Assembly: GCF_022759505.1 (NCBI RefSeq)
Contig: NZ_CP094289.1
Location: forward strand, 3,844,001-3,908,000
Direction of reading: 5' to 3'
Length of the DNA: 64,000 bases
Source of the DNA: Georgenia sp. TF02-10
Lineage (GTDB): Bacteria; Actinomycetota; Actinomycetes; Actinomycetales; Actinomycetaceae
Shown here: in pieces, positions 58,586-64,000 of the stretch
Numbering within the stretch: the first letter of the stretch is position 1
How the letters are laid out: every line of letters begins with the position of its first letter
Program-made: the position numbers and the translations under genes
The notes under the pieces: model-generated
Seen by the model: the letters and a program-made list of their open reading frames with translations, nothing else
Databases searched by the model: none
What the model was told of the DNA's origin: nothing

Positions 58586-59647
58586 TCAGTGCGCGAACTT
58601 CGTCCAGAAGTACTGATGCGTGTGGAAGATGTCCTTCTGCGTCGTGCGGGACAACGGGTAGTGCCAAACCGAGTTGCTGTTCTCAGCCGAACGGTTGACG
58701 TTCATCAGCCAGCCATAGTTGTTATTATGCGCGCCCGTGCTTACGGTACCGCTTACATCGTACTTCCAGGCCGCGTTGGCACTGGCGTCGGTTACCGTCT
58801 TGCTGCGCGTGACATCGGTGTCCATAGCACAGGTAGCGGCTGACTGATACTTCATGTTGAAGTCCGTCTTGTACAGCGCTAAGTGTACTGAGCGGTGGTC
58901 GCTGTGCGGATAGACCTTGCAACCGTCGGCGTAGGTGGTGCTGTTTGCGAAGGTGCCCAGCAGGTTGTAGTTGGGCAGACTGGTGTTCAGGCCCAGGGCA
59001 GCGCGGTTGTCGCGCACCGTCTTGACCGCCCAGACGGCCTCGGCCTCGGTCAGGTCGCCATCACCGAGGTTGAACATGACGATCGCGCCGCGGCCTTGGG
59101 TGTCGACGAGGACACGGGCAGTTGTATCCACCTTGTCCCTCGGGGAGGTGCCGGTGCTGTTGCACACGCCGTCCGGCGGCAGACTGTCTTCTCGGCAGAT
59201 GGGTGTGCCGTTGGCAGGGAAAGGACCCTTGGTCACCTGGGGGCCGAAGGAGCCTGGAATGGTCGGGTCCGTGGCGCTCATCTGAGCGAAGAACGCCTTG
59301 AGGCTGTTCATGCGGGCGCTCTCGCAGGAGGCTGACCAGCGGCCCGTTGGTACGGGGTTCGCCGCCTTCTCTTTGCCTGACTGGTAGCCGCTCGGATACG
59401 TGGCCGGGTCGCAGTAGCCAGTCTCCTCGCTGCGGGTGGCGTAGATGAAGACCTTGTAGTTGGCGGGGGAGTTCTCGATCAGCGACCAGGCCTGGAACTC
59501 GTCGTCGGCGTGGGGGACGAGGATGTAGCTCATCCCTGTGGGGGAGGCAGCTGGAGCGGGCTGGGCGTGGACCACGGACCAACCCGCGAGAGCTACTACC
59601 AGGGCCGCGACTGCTGCAGCCAGGCGCAACTTCGTAGACGAGATCAC
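58586..59647 (-). CDS. Secreted PIG-L family deacetylase
   Basis: A 353-residue protein with a Sec signal peptide (KLRLAAAVAALVVALAGWSV then VHA, probable cut before QPAPAAS). The mature domain closely follows the anchored paralog: GMSYILVPHADDEFQAWSLI, YKVFIYATRSEETGYCDPAT, VFNL-type MFNLGDGDLTEAEAVWAVKT and YPHSDHRSVHLAL with HxxH. GTG 59647 follows GGAG; an in-frame GTG at 59707 would add a charged extension. The gene is noticeably more AT-rich than its surroundings (read by eye), which suggests transfer. Confidence 0.8.
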   Translation of the reverse strand: MISSTKLRLAAAVAALVVALAGWSVVHAQPAPAASPTGMSYILVPHADDEFQAWSLIENSPANYKVFIYATRSEETGYCDPATYPSGYQSGKEKAANPVPTGRWSASCESARMNSLKAFFAQMSATDPTIPGSFGPQVTKGPFPANGTPICREDSLPPDGVCNSTGTSPRDKVDTTARVLVDTQGRGAIVMFNLGDGDLTEAEAVWAVKTVRDNRAALGLNTSLPNYNLLGTFANSTTYADGCKVYPHSDHRSVHLALYKTDFNMKYQSAATCAMDTDVTRSKTVTDASANAAWKYDVSGTVSTGAHNNNYGWLMNVNRSAENSNSVWHYPLSRTTQKDIFHTHQYFWTKFAH

Positions 59648-59963
59648 CTGAGTCTCCGATCCATGACTTCGAGAGGTCCGGGTCTTGCAGATCTGATCAC
59701 GGCCCACGTTGATGTTGTGGCCGCGGATCTACTCCTACGCACACGGTAGCCCACAACGCTGTCGGCGTTACAACAGTTGAGAGGAGCGGCAGTCCGGCGC
59801 TCTACGAAGCGACCGATGGTTCCCACTCGATGAGAATGGCCGACGGCGGTCCCGGCACGTACACGCCGTGCTGTCGGCTTCCAGCATGGACGCCAGGGCC
59901 GCGTGCTCGAGCGCCCCGGGTGCCGGCTGCCGGTGCGACATCCCCGACGCCTACCCTGGACGG
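59648..59963. other. Divergent intergenic region
   Basis: A 316-base gap between the secreted deacetylase and the CopD-like gene. The part nearest the deacetylase is AT-rich for this genome. On its minus strand TTGTAA and TACCGT could form a weak promoter with a 19-base spacer. The right end holds the TACCCT box for the gene at 59964. No gene is seen. Confidence 0.5.
59952..59957 (+). promoter_or_regulatory. -10 box (TACCCT) of a leaderless gene
   Basis: TACCCT followed by six bases and GTG 59964, with no ribosome site. Confidence 0.5.
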
Positions 59964-62180
59964 GTGCGCACCCCAGCCCTGGCCCGCCCCACCTGGTGGT
60001 ACCTGGCCGGGGCGCTGCCGCTGGCGCTGGTGGCGCTCGTCGGCGGGCTGCTCCTCACCGGGGCCGCCGCGCCGCACCCCCTCTTCGACCCGGGCCCGCT
60101 GGTGCGGCTGGGCCTGCCCGTCGTCCGCGTCCTGACCGACGCCGGCGCCGCCCTGACCCTGGGGGCGGCGGCGCTCTGCGCGTTCGTCCTGGCCCGCCCC
60201 GAGCGGCGCGGCGCCGGCCGGGCGGCGGCCGGGGCCGCGCCGTCAGCGCCGGCGGCCGATCGTGCAGCACCTGGGGCCGACCGTGCAGCATCTGGGGCCG
60301 ACCGTGCAGCATCTGGGGCCGACCGTGCAGCATCTGGGGCCGACCGTGCAGCATCTGGGGCCGATCGTGCAGCGCCCGGGACCGCCCCGGCAGCGAAGGG
60401 CTCCGGCGCCGCCTGGACCCGCGCCGCCCGCACCGGCGCGGTGGCCGCCGTCGGCTGGGCGCTGGCCCAGCTCGCCCACCTGCTCCTCACCCACGCCTCC
60501 GTCGCCGGCACCGGCCTGGGCGGGCCCGACTACGGCCGGCAGCTGGCGCAGTTCCTCACCGAGATCCCTCTCGGCCAGACCCTGCTGTGGGCGACGCTGC
60601 TGACCGCCCTGGTGCCGCTGGCCGCCGTCGCCGTCGCGGGCTACGGCACCGCCCTGACGACCCTCGTCCTCGGCCTGGCCGCCCTGGTGCCGGTGGCCCT
60701 GACCGGGCACGCGGCCGGCGCGGCGAGCCACGAGCTGGCTGTGTCCTCCTGGTGGATGCACGCCGCCGGCGTCGCGCTCTGGGTCGGCGGGCTGGCCGTG
60801 CTCTGCCTGGCCGCGCCGGCCGCCGAGACCGCCCTGGCCCCGGTGGTGGCGCGGTACTCCGCCCTGGCGCTGTGGTGCTTCGTCCTCGTCGCCTTCTCCG
60901 GCGTCGCGAACGCCGCCGTCCGGCTGACCTCCCCCGCCGAGCTCCTCACCCACCCCTACGGCCGCCTGCTGCTGGTCAAGATCGTCCTGATGGCGCTGCT
61001 CGGGCTGGCCGGGTGGATGCACCGCCGGGCCGTGATCCCCGCCCTGGCCGGGGCCGACGGCGCCGCGGCCCGCCGGCGCTTCTGGCGGCTCGCCGGCGGG
61101 GAGGTGCTCCTGATGGGCGCCGTGGTCGGCGTCGCGGTGGCGCTGGGCTCCTCCGCCCCGCCGGTGCCTCAGGACCCGGTGGCCGACCCGACGCCGGTCT
61201 TCCTGCTCTCCAATGCCCCCGAGCCGCCCTTCCCCACGGTGGCCACATACCTCACCCAGTGGCGGCTCGACCCGCTGACCGCGGCCGCGGGGGTGGCGGG
61301 CGTCGTCGTCTACCTCCGCTGGATGGTCCGGCTGCGCCGGCGGGGGGACGCGTGGTCCGCGCCGCGGACGGTCGCCTGGGTGGCCGGGCTGCTGCTCTTC
61401 GCCTGGGTGACCAACGGCGGCCCGCGGGTGTACGGCTCGGTGCTGTTCAGCGCGCACATGATCGAGCACATGCTGCTCGTCATGGTGGTGCCGATCTTCC
61501 TCGTCCTCGGCGCGCCGATCACCCTGGCGCTGCGGGCGCTGCCCCGCCGGCGGGACGGCTCGCGCGGGCCGCGGGAGTGGCTGCTGGCCCTGGTGCAGTC
61601 CCGGTGGGCGGGGTTCTTCTCCCACCCGGTGGTCGCCGCGGTGAACTTCGCCGGCTCACTCGTCGTCTTCTACTACACGCCGCTGTTCGAGCTGGCCCTG
61701 ACCACGCACGTGGGCCACGTGCTGATGATCGTCCACTTCACCCTCGCCGGGTACCTCTTCGCCAACGCGCTGATCGGGATCGACCCCGGCCCCACCCGGC
61801 CGAGCTACCCGCTGCGCCTGGTGCTGCTGCTCGGGACGATGGCGTTCCACGCGTTCTTCGGCATCTCCATCCTGTCGCTGAGCACGCTGCTGGCGGCCGA
61901 CTACTTCGGGTGGTTGGGCCTGTCCTGGGGGGTGGACGCGCTAGCCGACCAGGAGAAGGGCGGGGCGATCACCTGGGGCATCGGGGAGATCCCCACCCTG
62001 GCCCTGGCGATCGCGGTCGCACTGTCCTGGGCCCGGGACGACGAGCGGGCCGCCCGGCGCCTGGACCGCAAGGCCGACCGCGACGACGACGCCGAGCTGC
62101 GGGCCTACAACGAGATGCTTGCCGCCCGCGCGGGGCAGGGGGCGGGACCCGGTTCGGGCGAGGAGCGCCGGCCGGGGTGA
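59964..62180 (+). CDS. Fused CopD/CtaG-type membrane protein
   Basis: A 738-residue membrane protein fusing two copper-related parts. The first half (to about residue 400) is CopD-like, with helices including SSWWMHAAGVALWVGGLAVL and VKIVLMALLGLAGWMHRR. The second is a caa3-type cytochrome oxidase assembly/CtaG-like domain (MIEHMLLVMVVPIFLVLGAP, HVGHVLMIVHFTLAGYLFAN, WGIGEIPTLALAIAVALSWA), whose histidines are candidates for copper binding. It probably helps copper handling or oxidase assembly. Between the second and third helices a cytoplasmic loop is a run of ADRAASG heptads from a 21-base DNA repeat. GTG 59964 is leaderless. Confidence 0.85.
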   Translation: MRTPALARPTWWYLAGALPLALVALVGGLLLTGAAAPHPLFDPGPLVRLGLPVVRVLTDAGAALTLGAAALCAFVLARPERRGAGRAAAGAAPSAPAADRAAPGADRAASGADRAASGADRAASGADRAASGADRAAPGTAPAAKGSGAAWTRAARTGAVAAVGWALAQLAHLLLTHASVAGTGLGGPDYGRQLAQFLTEIPLGQTLLWATLLTALVPLAAVAVAGYGTALTTLVLGLAALVPVALTGHAAGAASHELAVSSWWMHAAGVALWVGGLAVLCLAAPAAETALAPVVARYSALALWCFVLVAFSGVANAAVRLTSPAELLTHPYGRLLLVKIVLMALLGLAGWMHRRAVIPALAGADGAAARRRFWRLAGGEVLLMGAVVGVAVALGSSAPPVPQDPVADPTPVFLLSNAPEPPFPTVATYLTQWRLDPLTAAAGVAGVVVYLRWMVRLRRRGDAWSAPRTVAWVAGLLLFAWVTNGGPRVYGSVLFSAHMIEHMLLVMVVPIFLVLGAPITLALRALPRRRDGSRGPREWLLALVQSRWAGFFSHPVVAAVNFAGSLVVFYYTPLFELALTTHVGHVLMIVHFTLAGYLFANALIGIDPGPTRPSYPLRLVLLLGTMAFHAFFGISILSLSTLLAADYFGWLGLSWGVDALADQEKGGAITWGIGEIPTLALAIAVALSWARDDERAARRLDRKADRDDDAELRAYNEMLAARAGQGAGPGSGEERRPG
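60255..60380 (+). repeat. 21-base coding tandem repeat, six units
   Basis: Six units of GCCGACCGTGCAGCATCTGGG, the middle four identical and the end ones slightly changed, encode ADRAASG heptads. The unit is a multiple of three, so gain or loss of copies keeps the frame. Confidence 0.9.
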
Positions 62181-62286
62181 CGGGGGCCCGAGGCCGCCGT
62201 CGTCGTGGGCATCCGCCGAGCGGTCACGGGTGGCCGTGGCCGCCGTCGTCGTCGGAGACCCGCCGAGCGGTGACGGGAGCGCCCCC

Positions 62287-62961
62287 TCACTCCTCCACGA
62301 CGACGTCGCTGCCCTCCAGGGCCACGCGCAGGCCGTCCGCGGCCGGCTCCACCCCCACGACCCGCAGCCCGAGCGGCAGCTCCGGGACGGGGATCTCGAC
62401 CTGCAGGACGTCCCGGCCGACGAGCGCGGCGAGCCGCTCGGCCTCCACCGTCCGGCCGCCGAGGGTCACCGAGCGGGCCTGCACCTGGAGCACCTCGCCG
62501 GCGAGGACCGGCTCGGCGCGCAGCGACAGCTCCGCCCCGAGCACCTCGGTCGTCAGGCGCACCCCGTCGGTGCCGGCGGCGACGTCGACGTCGAGGTCGG
62601 GCACCCGCGCGCGCACCAGGCGCTGGAGCTCGGCCGAGGTGACCGTGCCGGAGCCCGAGACGTGGGCGAGGGTGACCGGGCTGACGAGGGCGACGCCGCG
62701 GGCGTGGGCGGTGACGTCGGTCAGGACCAGCTCCTCGGCCGGCAGCTCTGCGGCCGTGGCGCGCACGCTGCCGAGCTCCCGGGCGGCGAGCTGGGTGAGG
62801 AAGGGGAAGCCCTCGATGGTGACGTCCGGCCGGGCGCCCACCTCCTGCTCGATCCGGTCCGCGGCCTGATCCTCGGCGCGGCCGGCGACCACCCGGTCCA
62901 CCACGACGGCGGCCGCCAGCAGCAGGACCAGGGCCACCAGCACACCGAGGAGTCGCCGCAC
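62287..62961 (-). CDS. LmeA-family (DUF2993) phospholipid-binding protein
   Basis: A 224-residue protein with an N-terminal signal or anchor helix (LLGVLVALVLLLAAAVVVDR). It matches the LmeA/DUF2993 fold, including RPDVTIEGFPFLTQLAAREL near residue 50. LmeA in mycobacteria helps mannolipid or envelope maintenance. The C-terminus ends LRVALEGSDVVVEE. GTG 62961 is leaderless, with TACGGT six bases upstream on the minus strand. It diverges from the LRV protein. Confidence 0.87.
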   Translation of the reverse strand: MRRLLGVLVALVLLLAAAVVVDRVVAGRAEDQAADRIEQEVGARPDVTIEGFPFLTQLAARELGSVRATAAELPAEELVLTDVTAHARGVALVSPVTLAHVSGSGTVTSAELQRLVRARVPDLDVDVAAGTDGVRLTTEVLGAELSLRAEPVLAGEVLQVQARSVTLGGRTVEAERLAALVGRDVLQVEIPVPELPLGLRVVGVEPAADGLRVALEGSDVVVEE

Positions 62962-62967
62962 CGCCCC

Positions 62968-62973
62968 ACCGTA
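62968..62973 (-). promoter_or_regulatory. -10 box (TACGGT) of a leaderless gene
   Basis: On the minus strand TACGGT is followed by six bases and the GTG of the LmeA-family gene; no ribosome site is present. Confidence 0.5.
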
Positions 62974-63037
62974 GGGGCCAGCGGTGCTCTGACGTGGCGG
63001 GTTGTACCCTCGTGCGAGGTCTGACGAGGAGGTGGCA

Positions 63038-64000
63038 GTGGCGGACGACAGCGACCTGGCCCGGCAGGCGGCCGACCCGGCGACGCCGCTCACCACGCTG
63101 CAGCACCTCGCCCAGCACCACCCCGAGCTCCGCCCGGCCATCGCGGCGAACCCTTCGACCTACCCGGCGCTGCTGGAGTGGCTCGGCGACCTCGGCGTGC
63201 CCGAGGTCGACGCCGCGCTGGCCGCGCGCCGGGCCCCGCAGGGATCGGTCACGGTCGAGCGCATCCCCACCGCGGAGCGGCTGCGCCGGCAGGCCGAGGC
63301 CGGGCGTGCCCAGCGTGGCCGGCCGGTCTCCCGGGGCGCGTCGCCTGCGGCCGGGTCTGTGGCGGCCGGGACGACGGCGGCCCAGCCAGCCTCGGCGCAG
63401 CAGACCTCGGCCCCGCCGACGGCGGCCGGCACTGACTCGGCGCAGCCGGCACCGTCCGTGGCCCCGGCCGGGGCGACGCCAGGACAAGGCGTTGCGGCCA
63501 CGTCAGGTAGCGAAGCTGCCGCCGAGCCCGACGGCGAACCGGCCACCCGCACAGATTCAGGACCGCACGCCGCCCAGCCAGGGCCGGCCGCCACCGAGCT
63601 TGACGCCGGACCGCCGTCCAGTGCCTCATCGGCCACTGCCCGGCCCGAGCGGGCCCAGCCCGAGAGCGGCCGACCCGGCCGACCTCCGGTGTTCACCCCG
63701 GCCACCCCGCGGTCCGAACGGCCGACGGCGGCACGGCCGACGGAGTCCCCCACCGAGGTCTTCCGCGCGGTGCAGGCCGGCGATCGCGCCGACGCCGCAC
63801 CAGCCGACGCCGCATCCGGCGACGCACCGACCACCACCTCGCCGACCCGCACGTCGGCGGCTGCCGCAGCCGCGGCGACCCCGCGGTGGGCCGGGGTGCG
63901 CCGGGAGCCGGCCGCACCGACGTCGGCCGCGCCCACGACCGTCGGCGCGGCGGTCGGCGCGAGCGCCCGCCAGGCCACCGCCCCCGCCGCCAACGCCCCC
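63038..64000 (+). CDS. Variant leucine-rich repeat protein (partial, cut by window edge)
   Basis: The frame stays open from GTG 63038 to the window end (321 codons); the C-terminus lies outside. The first 75 residues fit variant leucine repeats of actinobacterial proteins (DPATPLTTLQHLAQHHPELR, ANPSTYPALLEWLGDLGVPE). The rest is a long Ala/Pro/Thr/Ser-rich region with little structure. AGGAGG at 63026-63031 lies six bases upstream; GTG 63032 is possible but overlaps that site. TACCCT at 63005-63010 may be its -10. The function is unknown. Confidence 0.75.
   Translation, partial: MADDSDLARQAADPATPLTTLQHLAQHHPELRPAIAANPSTYPALLEWLGDLGVPEVDAALAARRAPQGSVTVERIPTAERLRRQAEAGRAQRGRPVSRGASPAAGSVAAGTTAAQPASAQQTSAPPTAAGTDSAQPAPSVAPAGATPGQGVAATSGSEAAAEPDGEPATRTDSGPHAAQPGPAATELDAGPPSSASSATARPERAQPESGRPGRPPVFTPATPRSERPTAARPTESPTEVFRAVQAGDRADAAPADAASGDAPTTTSPTRTSAAAAAAATPRWAGVRREPAAPTSAAPTTVGAAVGASARQATAPAANAP

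Noticed and set aside
60255-60380. A CRISPR-like array
   Set aside because: Units are contiguous, without spacers, and encode an in-frame heptad inside a membrane protein gene.

Overview
This window comes from a very high-GC actinobacterium. The evidence is near-exclusive G/C third codon positions, many GTG starts, ATGA/GTGA stop-start overlaps, several apparently leaderless genes with a TANNNT box six bases before the start, and families such as LmeA, DUF4235, an EtfD-like Fe-S reductase and variant leucine repeats. Gene content would fit the Cellulomonas/Georgenia part of the Micrococcales, but that placement is an inference. I see no insertion sequence, CRISPR array or rRNA gene. The window holds one tRNA (tRNA-Gly, anticodon CCC), one clear riboswitch (TPP) and about 56 protein genes.

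Left part (1-25 kb): the tail of a probable larE and larB (nickel-pincer cofactor), an Nramp-like transporter without the usual metal motifs, an ATPase, a Crp/Fnr regulator coupled to a small acetyltransferase, and a lipase-maturation-factor membrane protein. Next come a GH65 phosphorylase with a beta-phosphoglucomutase-type HAD enzyme, a cupin, a YdcF-type protein, VOC and TspO proteins, an S9 peptidase, and a chymotrypsin-fold protease followed by a stand-alone copy of its N-terminal domain. A fused mannitol-type PTS EIICBA diverges from a zinc polyol dehydrogenase with a DeoR regulator. The block ends with a thiBPQ thiamine transport operon under a TPP riboswitch.

Middle part (25-40 kb): a six-gene Mrp/Mnh Na+/H+ antiporter operon (A-C-D-E-F-G, with B fused to A, every junction overlapping), an EtfD-like membrane Fe-S oxidoreductase, a flavin-type oxidoreductase joined directly to a trehalose-synthase-like GH13 enzyme, a hypothetical gene coupled to dcd, and tRNA-Gly.

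Sugar island (about 39.8-46.7 kb): a LacI regulator diverges from an ABC sugar importer (lipoprotein plus two permeases) and a GH2 glycosidase. The block lies between the intact tRNA-Gly and a degraded copy of a tRNA 3' end, so it looks like an old tRNA-targeted insertion that has lost its integrase.

Right part (46.7-64 kb): an M50-type membrane peptidase, a YqeB-like membrane protein, a MutT/Nudix hydrolase, a TetR regulator, a MoxR-DUF58-VWA-VWA-TPR operon, then a distinctive cassette: two paralogous PIG-L-type deacetylases (one membrane-anchored, one secreted) flanking a multi-pass acyltransferase. It ends with a CopD/CtaG-type membrane protein carrying a 21-bp coding tandem repeat, an LmeA-family protein, and a variant-leucine-repeat protein cut by the window edge.

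Two features recur outside the genes. Long, nearly perfect inverted repeats sit in several intergenic gaps. Unrelated proteins carry Gly/Ala/Pro-rich low-complexity inserts, next to short tandem arrays in non-coding gaps.
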